NCBI RefSeq assembly: GCF_001553605.1
Contig: NZ_CP014229.1
Coordinates: 1,950,501-2,014,500, forward strand
Source: Desulfovibrio fairfieldensis
GTDB lineage: Bacteria > Desulfobacterota > Desulfovibrionia > Desulfovibrionales > Desulfovibrionaceae
Length of the DNA: 64,000 bases
Reading direction: 5' to 3'
Shown: one piece after another, positions 15,816 to 26,034 of the stretch
Layout: each line of letters starts with the position of its first letter
How positions within the stretch are numbered: the first letter of the stretch is position 1
Translations under genes and position numbers: made by a program
The notes under the pieces: model-generated
Database searches by the model: none
What the model was told of the DNA's origin: nothing
What the model saw: only the letters and a program-made list of their open reading frames with translations

Positions 15816-17291
15816 ATGAGTCAAGTACAGGAGCGCCAGCACGATACGATACACGCGGGGTCACTGCTCGCGCAGATCATCAGCGAGACCAACATCACCC
15901 CTCAGGACGACGGCTATGAAGACGCGCGCCTCGGCATCGGCGCGGTCGTGGAAGAAATGCTCAAGCCCGTCAACATGGACGAAAAGGTCAACAAGGGCAT
16001 GGTCGACCGCATGATCGCGGATATCGACCGCCGCCTCGGCGCCTTCATGAACTGCATTCTGCACCATCCGGATTTCCAGTCCCTGGAATCCGCCTGGCGC
16101 GGGCTCAAGCTGCTGACCGACAGGACGGACTTCCGCGAGAACGTCATCGTGGAAATGCTCAACGTGACCAAGGACGAGTTGCTGGACGACTTCCTCGACG
16201 CGCCCGAAATCAACCAGTCCAACCTGTACAAGCAGGTCTACACGGCGGAATACGGCCAGTTCGGCGGCCAGCCCGTGGGCGCCATGATCGGCAACTACTA
16301 CTTTGAGCCCACGGCCGTGGACCTCCGCCTGCTGGAAAACCTGGCCAAGGTCGCCACCATGGCCCACGCGCCTTTCATCGGCGCCGCCGCGCCGGGTTTC
16401 TTCGGCCTCAAGGACAGCTTTGAGCGCCTGCCCGCCCTCAAGGACCTTCAGGACATCTTCAGCGGCACGCGCTACACCAAATGGCAGTCCTTCCGTGAAT
16501 CCGAAGACGCCCGCTACGTGGGCCTGGCCCTGCCCCGCTTCCTGCTGCGCCAGCCCTACGATCCGGACGAAAACCCGGTCAAGGCCTTTGTCTACAAGGA
16601 AAATGTGGACGACAGCCACCACAACTTCCTCTGGGGCAACGCGGCCTTTGCCTTTGCCACGCGCATCACGGAAAGTTTCGCCAAGTACCGCTGGGCGGCC
16701 AATATCATCGGCCCGCGTTCCGGCGGCGCGGTGGAGGATTTGCCCGTGCACCTCTACGAGAGCCTGGGCGACATCGAAATGAAGATCCCCACCGAGGTGC
16801 TCATTTCCGACCGCCGCGAATACGAGCTGGCCGAACAGGGCTTCATCGCCCTGACCATGCGCAAGGGCTCGGACAATGCCGCCTTCTTCTCCGCCAACTC
16901 CTGCCAGAAACCCAAGTACTTCGGCATCTCCGAAGCGGGCAAGGCCGCCGAGCTCAACTACCGCCTGGGCGCGCAGTTGCCCTATCTTTTCATTGTTTCG
17001 CGCCTGGCCCACTACATCAAGGTTTTGCAGCGCGAGCACATCGGCTCCTGGAAGGAACGCGTGGACCTGGAACGGGAACTGAACACCTGGATCCGCCAGT
17101 TTGTGGCCGACCAAGAAAATCCCAGCTCCGACATCCGCAGCCGCCGCCCCCTGCGCGAAGCCAGCATCACGGTCAGCGACGTGGAAGGGGATCCGGGCTG
17201 GTACCGGGTGAGCATGAGCATCCGTCCGCACTTCAAGTACATGGGCGCGTATTTCACGCTGTCTCTGGTCGGCAAACTGGAAAAGGACTGA
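15816..17291 (+). CDS. tssC: T6SS sheath large subunit TssC
   Basis: A 491-residue TssC/VipB, the usual length. Diagnostic stretches are HPDFQSLESAWRGLKLLTDR, DQENPSSDIRSRRPLREA and the C-terminal YRVSMSIRPHFKYMGAYFTLSLVGKL. With TssB it forms the sheath recycled by ClpV. The ATG at 15816 with AAGGAG nine bases upstream gives the normal N-terminus; an earlier in-frame start would add 28 unrelated residues. It lies 3 bp before tssE. Confidence 0.95.
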   Translation: MSQVQERQHDTIHAGSLLAQIISETNITPQDDGYEDARLGIGAVVEEMLKPVNMDEKVNKGMVDRMIADIDRRLGAFMNCILHHPDFQSLESAWRGLKLLTDRTDFRENVIVEMLNVTKDELLDDFLDAPEINQSNLYKQVYTAEYGQFGGQPVGAMIGNYYFEPTAVDLRLLENLAKVATMAHAPFIGAAAPGFFGLKDSFERLPALKDLQDIFSGTRYTKWQSFRESEDARYVGLALPRFLLRQPYDPDENPVKAFVYKENVDDSHHNFLWGNAAFAFATRITESFAKYRWAANIIGPRSGGAVEDLPVHLYESLGDIEMKIPTEVLISDRREYELAEQGFIALTMRKGSDNAAFFSANSCQKPKYFGISEAGKAAELNYRLGAQLPYLFIVSRLAHYIKVLQREHIGSWKERVDLERELNTWIRQFVADQENPSSDIRSRRPLREASITVSDVEGDPGWYRVSMSIRPHFKYMGAYFTLSLVGKLEKD

Positions 17292-17294
17292 GCC

Positions 17295-17684
17295 ATGGCC
17301 GGGAGCCTGTTTGACCGTCTGACGCGCGGCGATGAGGGCGCACGCATGAGCGAGGACGAATCCATTCGTCTGCACCTCCTGCGTCTTCTCACCGCGCGGC
17401 AGGGCTCCGTGCAGGCCCTGCCGGACTACGGGCTCCCGGACCTCAACGACCTGACTCTCTCCCGCGCGGAACTGATTCTCGAAACCTGCCGCGCCGTCAA
17501 AAAATGCATTCAACGCTATGAGCCCCGCCTGACCGACGTGGAAGTCAGCCATCAGGCCCTGCCCGAATCGCTCTTTGCCATGGGTTTCCGCATCGCGGCG
17601 CTCAAGGTGGGCTCCGACGGCACCACCGTGCCCTGGCAATGGAGCATCTCCCTGAACGGCGACAAAGTGCGGGGCGGCGTATGA
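17295..17684 (+). CDS. tssE: T6SS baseplate protein TssE (gp25-like)
   Basis: A 129-residue GPW/gp25-family baseplate wedge protein. The N-terminal SLFDRLTRGDE and the core DYGLPDLNDLTL, SRAELILETCRAVKKCIQRYEPRL and DVEVSHQAL match TssE. It initiates sheath assembly at the baseplate. The stop overlaps the tssF start in ATGA, indicating translational coupling. Confidence 0.92.
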   Translation: MAGSLFDRLTRGDEGARMSEDESIRLHLLRLLTARQGSVQALPDYGLPDLNDLTLSRAELILETCRAVKKCIQRYEPRLTDVEVSHQALPESLFAMGFRIAALKVGSDGTTVPWQWSISLNGDKVRGGV

Positions 17685-19456
17685 GCTTCAACGTCTACTA
17701 TCAGGACGAGCTGCTGGCCCTGCGCACTCTGGGCAAGGAATTCGCGCAGCGCAACCCGGCGCTGGCCCCCTTTCTGGACACGCCGGGGCGCGATCCCGAC
17801 GTGGAGCGCATTCTGGAAGGCTTTTCCTTTCTCACGGGCCGCTTGCGCCAGAAACTGGACGACGAGCTGCCGGAGATCACCCACTCCCTGTTCAATCTGC
17901 TCTGGCCCAACTATTTGCGGCCCATCCCGGCGGCTTCGGTCATCCGCTACATGCCCGGCGACAATATCTCCGGCGCGGTGACCATCCCCAAGGGCACGGA
18001 AGTGGAATCCGTGGAAACACGGGGGCTGCGCTGCCGCTTCCGCACAGTCTACGACACCGAAATTCTGCCGTTGCGCATTGTGGACCAGAGCGTGCGCGAG
18101 CGCGACGGCATGGCCAGCCTGGTGCTGCGCATCGCCGCGCAGGGCGCGTCCCTGGAAAATCTGCCGCTCAAACGGCTGCGCTTTTTCATCAGCGGCGAAC
18201 CGGCCATCGCCCACACCATTTATTTTTCCATGGTCGCGCGCACCAGGGAAGTGCGGGTGGTGCTGCACGACGCCAAGCTGGAGGAGCATACCGCCGCCGT
18301 TCTGCCCGCGAGGGAATCCATCCGCGCCGTGGGCTTCCGGGAAGACGAGGGCATGTACCCCTACCCGGCCAATACTTTCCCCGGCTATCGCATCCTTCAG
18401 GAATATTTCTGTTTTCCCGAAAAATTTCTCTTTGTGGAAGTTTCCGGCCTGGAGCGCGGCCTGAACGGCGACAGGCTCAAAACCGTTCCGGGCGCGCAGG
18501 AGTTCGAGCTGCATTTCGTGCTGGACCAATTGCCGGAGCAGTATGAGTCCTTCAGGGCGGACAACTGGCATCTCTTCTGCACGCCGGTGGTCAATCTCTT
18601 CAGCATGGACGCCTCGCCCCTGACCCTGGACCAGCGCCAAAGCGAATACCGCGTGGTGCCCGACCCCCGCCGTCCTTATCACTATGCCGTGTACAGCGTG
18701 GACAGCGTGGGCACCTGGGGCCATGACGACAGGCACAGCCGCCGCTATCTCTCCTTTGAGTCCTTTGAGCACGACACAGGCGAATCCGGCGACCACGCCT
18801 ACTACCGTCTGCGGCTGCGTCCCTCGCACCACGACGAATGCCCGGAAACCTACATTTCCATCGTGCACACGGCCGACAGCGCGGCCCTGCCCCAGGGCGA
18901 GACCATTTCCCTGGAGCTGACCTGCACCAACCGCCTTTTGCCCCACGAGCTGCGCATGGGCGACATCCGCGTCCATGCCGACAATACGCCGGACGCCGTC
19001 CGTTTTGCCAACATTACGCCAGTGGTGCCCTCGTTCAGTCCTCCCCTGGAAGGGGACATCCTCTGGCGGCTTTTATCCAACATGTCGCTGAACTACGTCT
19101 CTCTCACCGACGTGTCCGCCCTGCGCGCCGTGCTGGCGGCCTATGACTTCCGCGCCCGCCATGACCGCCCGCGCGCCCGCATGCTGGAAAAAACCCTCAA
19201 GGGCATGCTGCGCATCCACTGCTCCGAATCGGACCGCATCTACGGCGGCCTGCCGGTGCGCGGCGCGCGGACCCGCCTGGTGCTGGACCAGCGCGCCTTC
19301 TGCGCCGAGGGGGCCATGTATCTTTTCGGCTCGGTGCTCAATGAGTTTTTCGCGCTCTACGCCACGGTAAACAGCTTCCATCAGCTGACCATCGAGGAGG
19401 CTTCGCGCGGCGAGGAATACCGCTGGCCGGCGCGGCTCGGGAGAATCAGCCTATGA
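17681..19456 (+). CDS. tssF: T6SS baseplate protein TssF (VasA)
   Basis: A 591-residue TssF. The N-terminus MSFNVYYQDELLALRTLGKEFA and the block DPDVERILEGFSFLTGRLRQKLDDELPE are characteristic, as is the later PEQYESFRADNWHLFCTPVVNLF. TssF forms the wedge with TssG, TssE and TssK. The ATG at 17681 overlaps the tssE stop by 4 bp and is chosen over upstream frames. Its own end overlaps tssG by 4 bp. Confidence 0.95.
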   Translation: MSFNVYYQDELLALRTLGKEFAQRNPALAPFLDTPGRDPDVERILEGFSFLTGRLRQKLDDELPEITHSLFNLLWPNYLRPIPAASVIRYMPGDNISGAVTIPKGTEVESVETRGLRCRFRTVYDTEILPLRIVDQSVRERDGMASLVLRIAAQGASLENLPLKRLRFFISGEPAIAHTIYFSMVARTREVRVVLHDAKLEEHTAAVLPARESIRAVGFREDEGMYPYPANTFPGYRILQEYFCFPEKFLFVEVSGLERGLNGDRLKTVPGAQEFELHFVLDQLPEQYESFRADNWHLFCTPVVNLFSMDASPLTLDQRQSEYRVVPDPRRPYHYAVYSVDSVGTWGHDDRHSRRYLSFESFEHDTGESGDHAYYRLRLRPSHHDECPETYISIVHTADSAALPQGETISLELTCTNRLLPHELRMGDIRVHADNTPDAVRFANITPVVPSFSPPLEGDILWRLLSNMSLNYVSLTDVSALRAVLAAYDFRARHDRPRARMLEKTLKGMLRIHCSESDRIYGGLPVRGARTRLVLDQRAFCAEGAMYLFGSVLNEFFALYATVNSFHQLTIEEASRGEEYRWPARLGRISL

Positions 19457-20457
19457 CCTCCGCCGTGCCCGCAGCTCCGGTTCTGGAAGACCTCACGGCC
19501 CGGCCCGGGGCCTATGCTTTCGCCCAGGCCGTGCGCATCGTGGCGCGCGGCATGCGCGCGGGAGGTCACGAACCGGGGCCGGATTCCTTCCGCTTCCGGG
19601 TCAATCCGGAGCTTTCCTTTCCGCCCGGCGACATCGCAGCCCTGGCCCTGAAAGCAGGGGAAAGGGAAGACGGGCCGCCCACGGCGGAGATGGTGCTCAA
19701 TCTCATGGGCCTGCACGGCGCGGCTTCGCCCCTGCCCGCCTACTTCACCGAGCATGTGGCCCAGCATCAGGACGAAAACGAGGCCCTGCGGGACTTTTTT
19801 GATATTTTCCACCAGCGCCTCATCGATCTCCTCTATGAGACCTGGCACAAGTACCGCTACTACGCCCAGTACCAGTCCGGAGCCACGGACAGGCTCTCCA
19901 GCCGCTTCTTCGGGCTCATCGGGCTGGGGCATGCCGACCTGCGCCGGGCCAAAAGCCTGAACTGGCCCCGGCTCATGGCCTATATGGGGCTCATCGCCTT
20001 TAACGGCGAATCAGCCGGGTCGCTGGAAAGCATTCTGCGCCACTATTTCCGCCACGAGCACATCGCCATCGTGCCCTGCATCCGACGCTGGGTGGCCGTG
20101 CCCGAAGACCAGCAAACCCGCTTGGGCGCGGCCAACGACTGCCTGAATCTGGACTTCATCCTCGGCAGCGAGGTGCCGGACCAGACGGGCAAATTCCGCA
20201 TCCGGGTGACGGATCTCACCTGGGAGCGCTTCAACGATTTTCTGCCCTGCGGCAAGGATTTCACCGCCTTGCAGACCCTGGTCAAATTCGTGCTGCGCTC
20301 CCGCCTGGACTTTGACCTGGAACTCCGCCTGCTGCCCGATGAAATCAGGCCCTGGCGGCTGGAAGAGCACAACCAGTGCCGCCTGGGCTGGTCCGTATGG
20401 GCCGGGGAAGGCGGCAACGGCGTCGTGACGCTTGAAACCGATCACAGGGAGTTGTGA
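19453..20457 (+). CDS. tssG: T6SS baseplate protein TssG
   Basis: A 334-residue TssG (ImpH/VasB family). PGAYAFAQAVRIVARG, FRFRVNPELSFPPGDI, LNLMGLHGAASPLPAYFTE and LGWSVWAGEG are recognisable family segments. It bridges TssF, TssK and TssE in the baseplate. Translation is coupled to tssF by ATGA, and the clpV gene starts 3 bp after its stop. Confidence 0.93.
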   Translation: MTSAVPAAPVLEDLTARPGAYAFAQAVRIVARGMRAGGHEPGPDSFRFRVNPELSFPPGDIAALALKAGEREDGPPTAEMVLNLMGLHGAASPLPAYFTEHVAQHQDENEALRDFFDIFHQRLIDLLYETWHKYRYYAQYQSGATDRLSSRFFGLIGLGHADLRRAKSLNWPRLMAYMGLIAFNGESAGSLESILRHYFRHEHIAIVPCIRRWVAVPEDQQTRLGAANDCLNLDFILGSEVPDQTGKFRIRVTDLTWERFNDFLPCGKDFTALQTLVKFVLRSRLDFDLELRLLPDEIRPWRLEEHNQCRLGWSVWAGEGGNGVVTLETDHREL

Positions 20458-20460
20458 GCC

Positions 20461-23136
20461 ATGTCCACCGTCAGTCTCGCCGCCCTGTTTGAAGCTCTGG
20501 ACATCCCCTGCCGGGAGGCCCTGGAGCAGGCCGCCGTCAATTGCGCCGCGCGCGGCGGTTATGAAATCACCATTGACGATTATATGGAATGCCTGCTGCC
20601 GCTGGACGATATGCGGGACATTCTGGCCCAGTTTGAGCGCAATGCCGAAGTCCTGCGCGAAATTCTGGCCAAAAACCGCCCGCCCGCGGGCCGCCACACG
20701 GGCCGCCCGTCCTTTTCCCCCCTGCTCTACCACTTGTTGCAGGAAGCCTATCTGCTGACCACCCTTGAGCTGCGGCAGGAGAGCATCAACACGGGCGCGC
20801 TGGTGCTGGCCCTGCTGCGCAATCCCGTGCGTTACGGCGCGTTGCCCTTTTACAGGGAGCTCAAGGAAATATCCGCCGACGCCCTGCTCCGCCAGCTGGA
20901 AGGCCTGAACGAAGAGCGGCATCCCGCCGGACCGGAGCGGAACGAGGGCGAAGCCGGGGGCGGGGCTCTGGCCCAGTACGCCGTGGACTTCACCGAGGAA
21001 GCCCGCAACGGCAAGATCGACCCGGTTTTCGCGCGCGGCCCGGAAATCCGCCTGGTGGTGGACATTCTCGCCCGCCGCCGCAAGAACAATCCCATTCTGG
21101 TGGGCGATCCCGGCGTGGGCAAAACCGCCGTGGTGGAAGGACTGGCCCTGAAAATCGTGGAAGGCCACGTGCCCGACTCCCTCAAGGGCGTGCGCATCGT
21201 GGGCCTGGACATGGGCCGCCTTCAGGCCGGGGCCAGCGTTAAGGGCGAGTTCGAGCGCCGCCTCAAGGCGGTCATTGACGAGGTCAAATCCGCGCCAGTG
21301 CCCACGGTCCTCTTTATCGACGAAGCCCACACCCTGGTGGGATCCGGCAATACGCCGGGCAGCGGCGACGGGGCCAACCTGCTCAAGCCCGCCCTGGCGC
21401 GCGGCGAAATGCGCACCATCGCGGCCACCACCTGGAGCGAATACAAGAAATATTTTGAAAAGGACGCGGCCCTGGCCCGGCGCTTCCAGCCGGTCAAACT
21501 GGGCGAACCCTCCCTGGCGGACACGGTCACCATCCTGCGCGGCATTGTGCCGCATTATGAAAAGGCGCATCAGGTCTATGTGCGCGACGACGCCGTGATC
21601 CGCACGGCCGAGCTGGCGGGCCGCTACATCACCGGCCGCCGGTTGCCGGACAAGGCCATCGACGTGCTGGACACGGCCTGTGCCCGCGTGAAGGTCAGCT
21701 TGGGCGCCAAGCCTCCGGTCCTGGAAGCCCTGGAAGAAGAGCTGGCCACGTTGCGGCGCGAGCTGGACGCCCTGGAACGCGACCGCTGCAAGGGCGTGGC
21801 CGCGCGCTGTCCCGAGGACGGCGCAACCCGGCACGCCGCGTTGCAACAGCGTTGCGCCGAACTTGCGGCGCGCGCGGAGGCCCTGGAGGCGCAATGGCGG
21901 CGCGAACTGGATATGGTGGAAGCCATTCTGAAACAACGGGCCGTGGAGCACGCCGGCGAAGCCGCCGCGAATGAAGACGGCCAATCCGAAGCCGCCGCCC
22001 AGGCGCCGGAGACTGAAACCCGGACCGCCACGGAAGAGGACCAAAGCGTCAGCTCGGCCGTGCTCGGGGAAGAACTGCGTAAAATCCAGAACGGCGCTCC
22101 CCTGGTTTTTCACGAGGTCAGCCCGGAGCTGGTGACCGGCATCGTTTCCGAATGGACGGGCATTCCCTCGGGCAAGCTGGACGGCGCGGGCGACGCCGCG
22201 CTTTCGCATTTGGGCACAAACCTACGCGAGCGCATCAAGGGCCAGGATCAGGCTTTGGAAATCATTGAGAAAACCATCCTCTCCGCCCATGCCGGTCTGA
22301 ACAGCCCCACCCAGCCCACGGGCATCTTCCTGCTGGTGGGCCCTTCGGGCGTGGGCAAGACGGAAACCGCCCTGGCCGTAGCCGACGCCCTCTTCGGCGG
22401 CGAACGCCTGCTGATCAGCATCAACATGTCGGAATTTCAGGAAAAACATACCATTTCACGGCTGATCGGTTCTCCTCCGGGCTATGTGGGCTACGGCGAA
22501 GGCGGCCGCCTCACCGAGGCGGTGCGCCGCCAGCCCTATTCCGCCGTGCTCTTCGATGAAGTGGAAAAGGCCCATCCCGACGTCCTGCATCTTTTTTACC
22601 AGATGTTCGACAAGGGCGTGCTGGCCGACGGCGAAGGACGCGAGGTGGACTTCCGCAATACATTGATCTTTCTGACTTCCAACCTGGGTAGCGATATTGT
22701 GGCCGCCCTCTGCGAGGAAGAGGAAAAGCCCGACATCGCGACCCTGTGCGCGGCCCTGCACCCGGTGCTGACCCAGGCGTTCCGCCCGGCCCTGCTGGGC
22801 CGCATGACCGTGGTGCCCTATGCCGCCATCAACAAGGACACGCTACGGGAGCTCACGGCCATGAAACTTGAGCACGTGGGCCGCCGCCTGATGGAGCGCC
22901 ACCGCATCCCCCTGCTCTGGGACGAAGCCGTGGCCGACAATATCGCGGCCTCCTGCGACGCCGTGGACACGGGCGCGCGCAATATCGACCACATCATCAA
23001 CGCCCATCTGCTGCCGGGCATCGCCGCCGCCCTGCTTTCCTCCCTGCTGGAGGAAAAAAACGCGCCGCGCGGCCTGCGCGTTTCCCTGGATGCATCCAAC
23101 GGCGCTTTCAACTGCGCGCTGGAGGCCAGGCCGTGA
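20461..23136 (+). CDS. tssH: T6SS sheath disassembly ATPase ClpV (TssH)
   Basis: An 891-residue AAA+ ClpB-family protein that unfolds contracted sheath for reuse. An N-domain (1-150) is followed by the first ATPase with [14 protein letters not shown] and [11 protein letters not shown], a coiled-coil middle region rich in Glu/Arg (about 420-500), and the second ATPase with [16 protein letters not shown] and [13 protein letters not shown]. The genomic position and the ClpV-type N-terminus ([13 protein letters not shown]) separate it from housekeeping ClpB. The stop overlaps the next gene (GTGA). Confidence 0.95.
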   Translation: MSTVSLAALFEALDIPCREALEQAAVNCAARGGYEITIDDYMECLLPLDDMRDILAQFERNAEVLREILAKNRPPAGRHTGRPSFSPLLYHLLQEAYLLTTLELRQESINTGALVLALLRNPVRYGALPFYRELKEISADALLRQLEGLNEERHPAGPERNEGEAGGGALAQYAVDFTEEARNGKIDPVFARGPEIRLVVDILARRRKNNPILVGDPGVGKTAVVEGLALKIVEGHVPDSLKGVRIVGLDMGRLQAGASVKGEFERRLKAVIDEVKSAPVPTVLFIDEAHTLVGSGNTPGSGDGANLLKPALARGEMRTIAATTWSEYKKYFEKDAALARRFQPVKLGEPSLADTVTILRGIVPHYEKAHQVYVRDDAVIRTAELAGRYITGRRLPDKAIDVLDTACARVKVSLGAKPPVLEALEEELATLRRELDALERDRCKGVAARCPEDGATRHAALQQRCAELAARAEALEAQWRRELDMVEAILKQRAVEHAGEAAANEDGQSEAAAQAPETETRTATEEDQSVSSAVLGEELRKIQNGAPLVFHEVSPELVTGIVSEWTGIPSGKLDGAGDAALSHLGTNLRERIKGQDQALEIIEKTILSAHAGLNSPTQPTGIFLLVGPSGVGKTETALAVADALFGGERLLISINMSEFQEKHTISRLIGSPPGYVGYGEGGRLTEAVRRQPYSAVLFDEVEKAHPDVLHLFYQMFDKGVLADGEGREVDFRNTLIFLTSNLGSDIVAALCEEEEKPDIATLCAALHPVLTQAFRPALLGRMTVVPYAAINKDTLRELTAMKLEHVGRRLMERHRIPLLWDEAVADNIAASCDAVDTGARNIDHIINAHLLPGIAAALLSSLLEEKNAPRGLRVSLDASNGAFNCALEARP

Positions 23137-24722
23137 ATTCCGTAACCCAGCCCACGGAACCTCCGGCCGCCGCAACGGCATTGCGGGCCTGCGCCGATCT
23201 GGCCGAAACCGCCGTCTGCCTGGCGCGCCTGGCCGGAACCGCCGCCCAGGCTGATTTTTGCGGCGTCTTTCTGCTGGACTATACGGGCACGGAATTGCTG
23301 CTGCGCGCGGTGTGGCACGCTGGCGCGGGCGCAAGCGCGCCCCGCGGGCATTCCCTGCCGCTCGGCAGTCAGGATCCCGTCTGCTTTTCCCTGCAAACCG
23401 GAACGGAGTACACGGTGCGCGACGGCATGCAAAACGCCGCCTTTCCCTCTCTGGACCTGTTGCGCCCGCAAAAGGCCGCCGCCCGCCTCACGGCCCTGCC
23501 GCTGCCCGCCTGGAAAAATCGCTCCCTGGGCGGCCTGCTGCTGGGCTTTGGCCGGGACCGTGCCCCGGCGATTGATCCGCAGCCGCTCTGCGATCTGGGC
23601 GCGCTTCTGCTGGAAGCCCACCTTCAACGGCAAAAAGAGGATCTGCTGCTGCACAGCCTGAACGAGGATCTGTCGCGCCTGGAACAGGGCTCCCAATGCC
23701 TGCGCATCGTGGAATCCTTTTTTCTGGGCAAGAGCCCGGCGACTCTGCGGGTGCGCGAGCAGATCGCCAGAGCCGCGCCCACGGACGTGGCCGTGCTGAT
23801 TACCGGCGAGACCGGCACCGGCAAGGAAGTGGCGGCCTCGGCCCTGCATGCGGCCAGCCGGCGCCGCGCGGCCCCTTTCATCAAGATCAACTGCGCGGCC
23901 CTGCCCGCGCATCTGCTGGAAAGCGAGCTTTTCGGCCACCGCAAGGGCGCGTTCAGCGGCGCGGACAGCGACAATCCCGGCCTGTTGCGCAGCGCCCACG
24001 GCGGCACCGTGCTGCTGGACGAAATCGGCGAAATGCCTTCCGAGCTCCAGGCCAAGCTGCTGCGCGTGCTCCAGGACCGCCAGGTGCGGCCCTTGGGCAG
24101 CTCCAAAACCTTTCCGGCGGACATCCGGATCATTGCCGCCACCAACAAAAGCATGCGCGAAGTCCTGGAGTCCGGCTCGTTCCGGTCTGACCTCTACCAT
24201 CGCCTGGCCGGGCTGCACATCCACATACCGCCCCTGCGCGAACGGCCGGAAGACATTCCGCTGCTGGCCCAACATTTTCTGATTCAGATGCGCGGCACGC
24301 TGCGCCGTCCCGGCCTGAGCCTGACGCCCGAGAGCCTGCGCCTGCTCGGCGGCCTGGACTATCCGGGCAATGTGCGCCAGCTCTGCAACCGCATTCAGGC
24401 GGCGGCCGTGATGGCCGATCCCGCCGCCGACCGCCTGATGCCGGAGGCCTTCGCTCCCGTGGAATCCCCCGCCGCGGAAGAGGAGGACCTCCGGTCCGGC
24501 GGTCTGGCCCGGAGCCTGCGCCTGCTGGAGGAAAAGCTCATCAAGCGGGCCCTGGCGCGTTGCTCCGGCAATGTGACAGAGGCCGCCAGGGAACTGCATC
24601 TGCCGCGCAGCACGCTGGTTTCCAAGCTGAAAAAACTGGTCCCGCCCCACAATACGGAAGCCTCACGTCCTCAGCGGCGGCAACTGTCTCGTTCCGGAGC
24701 GCCCTATGGATATTATGTTTGA
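23133..24722 (+). CDS. vasH: sigma-54-dependent activator (VasH-like)
   Basis: A 529-residue enhancer-binding protein. Residues about 15-175 look like a GAF-type sensor. The AAA+ domain shows Walker A ITGETGTGKEVAASAL, Walker B GGTVLLDEIGEM and the sigma-54 contact loop GAFSGA, where Ser replaces the usual Thr of GAFTGA. The C-terminus carries a Fis-type HTH (CSGNVTEAARELHLPRSTLVSK, about 476-498). It starts at GTG, overlapping clpV. In Vibrio and related T6SS loci such proteins drive hcp/vgrG transcription. The sigma-54 promoters at 6125, 13428 and 41698 are the expected targets, so the locus appears to control itself. Confidence 0.92.
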   Translation: MNSVTQPTEPPAAATALRACADLAETAVCLARLAGTAAQADFCGVFLLDYTGTELLLRAVWHAGAGASAPRGHSLPLGSQDPVCFSLQTGTEYTVRDGMQNAAFPSLDLLRPQKAAARLTALPLPAWKNRSLGGLLLGFGRDRAPAIDPQPLCDLGALLLEAHLQRQKEDLLLHSLNEDLSRLEQGSQCLRIVESFFLGKSPATLRVREQIARAAPTDVAVLITGETGTGKEVAASALHAASRRRAAPFIKINCAALPAHLLESELFGHRKGAFSGADSDNPGLLRSAHGGTVLLDEIGEMPSELQAKLLRVLQDRQVRPLGSSKTFPADIRIIAATNKSMREVLESGSFRSDLYHRLAGLHIHIPPLRERPEDIPLLAQHFLIQMRGTLRRPGLSLTPESLRLLGGLDYPGNVRQLCNRIQAAAVMADPAADRLMPEAFAPVESPAAEEEDLRSGGLARSLRLLEEKLIKRALARCSGNVTEAARELHLPRSTLVSKLKKLVPPHNTEASRPQRRQLSRSGAPYGYYV

Positions 24723-26034
24723 GATCGTCAGCAGGCAGAAATTCTCAGCCAATTTTCCCGTCTCGCACGTTTTCGGCGAGGCCGGGGGCTATATCGGCCG
24801 TTCGGAGGAATGCGAATGGGTTCTGCCGGACAGATCACGTGAAATTTCCCGCCAGCACGCGTTGATCACCTTTGAGGACGGCCACTTCTATCTCGAGGAC
24901 GTCAGCGCCAACGGCGTCTTTCTCTCCCTGGCCCACGAACCCGTGGGCAAGGACAGCCGTCACCGCATCGAACACGGCGAGGGCTTCATCATCGGCGCGT
25001 ACACGATCATGGCCCGCCTGCTGCACAACCCCGGCGCGTATGCCGGTTCTCCCGAAGATGTGGAAGATATCCTCAGCCGCCCCAAGGGCCTGTCCCTGAA
25101 TCCCCTCACGGCCATGGAGCAGGAAGAAGAACTCGTGGCCCGCAAACGCATGGGCGAATACGACGACCTGCTCAGCGGCCGCCAGACCAGGGCGGTTCTG
25201 CCGGCGGACCACACGGATCCGCTTCTGGGCAGATTGCAGCCCATTGTGGCCGTGCCCGAGCAGGAGGAGTTGATCCCTGAAAACTGGGATGCCGAACCGG
25301 ATAACGACGATGAAAGCGGCGAAGCCTGCCCACTCGGCGGCGAAACGGCTGCAGGCGCGCCACAGGCCGACTCTGAAACCCAGGCCGCCGCGGCGCCCCA
25401 AACAGCTCCGGAAAGCCGCTCCGTGCCGGTGCCGGAAACAGATGTTTTTTTCAAGGCCCTGGGTTTCGCCGAGCCGCCTTCCTCGCCCAAGGAGCGGGAA
25501 CGCGTGCTGAAGCTGGCTGCGGAACTGCTGGCGGCCGCCGTGGACGGCATGACCAGCGCCCTGCACAACCGCGCCGAATGCAAGAACGAGCTGCGCCTTC
25601 CGGCCACCAGCACCGGCCTTGCGGTCAACAACAATCCCCTGAAGTTCAGCCCTTCGCCCGAAGCCGCTCTGGCGACGCTGCTGGGGCCGCCGCAAAAGGG
25701 CGTCATGCCTTCAGTGAAGGCCATGACCAACGGTTTTAATGATCTGCACCGCCACCACATGGGCCTGCTGGCCGGAGCGCGCGCCGCCAGCGCGGCGCTG
25801 CTGGACAAAATTTCGCCCCGTGCCGTGGAAAACCGCCTGGACATCAACGGCCCGGTGCGCCTGGGCCGGGCCACGCGCCTCTGGCAGACCTTCATCCGCA
25901 TGCACCGCGCTCTGCGCGACGATCATGAAGGTATGGAAGCCCTGCTCTTGCAGGATTTCGCCCGCGCCTACGAAATGCAGGGCCGGACCCTCAACCCGCT
26001 GGGCGCGCGTCCCAAGCAAGGAGCACAACAATGA
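24706..26034 (+). CDS. tagH: FHA-domain T6SS regulator TagH
   Basis: A 442-residue protein with an FHA domain at about residues 20-100 (YIGRSEECEWVLPD, REISRQHALITFEDGHFYLEDVSANG), the phosphothreonine-binding fold. An acidic Pro/Ala-rich linker follows, then a C-terminal domain (about 250-430) typical of TagH/ImpI proteins. In Pseudomonas the FHA protein Fha1 is phosphorylated by PpkA and triggers T6SS assembly; both ppkA and pppA are present at 42412-44118. The gene overlaps the activator by 17 bp. An internal ATG at 24715 is an alternative start. Confidence 0.9.
   Translation: MDIMFEIVSRQKFSANFPVSHVFGEAGGYIGRSEECEWVLPDRSREISRQHALITFEDGHFYLEDVSANGVFLSLAHEPVGKDSRHRIEHGEGFIIGAYTIMARLLHNPGAYAGSPEDVEDILSRPKGLSLNPLTAMEQEEELVARKRMGEYDDLLSGRQTRAVLPADHTDPLLGRLQPIVAVPEQEELIPENWDAEPDNDDESGEACPLGGETAAGAPQADSETQAAAAPQTAPESRSVPVPETDVFFKALGFAEPPSSPKERERVLKLAAELLAAAVDGMTSALHNRAECKNELRLPATSTGLAVNNNPLKFSPSPEAALATLLGPPQKGVMPSVKAMTNGFNDLHRHHMGLLAGARAASAALLDKISPRAVENRLDINGPVRLGRATRLWQTFIRMHRALRDDHEGMEALLLQDFARAYEMQGRTLNPLGARPKQGAQQ

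Noticed and set aside
20011-22209. 732-codon minus-strand open frame opposite tssG and clpV
   Set aside because: Same reason: mirror of GC-rich coding sequence, no start signal and no domain.
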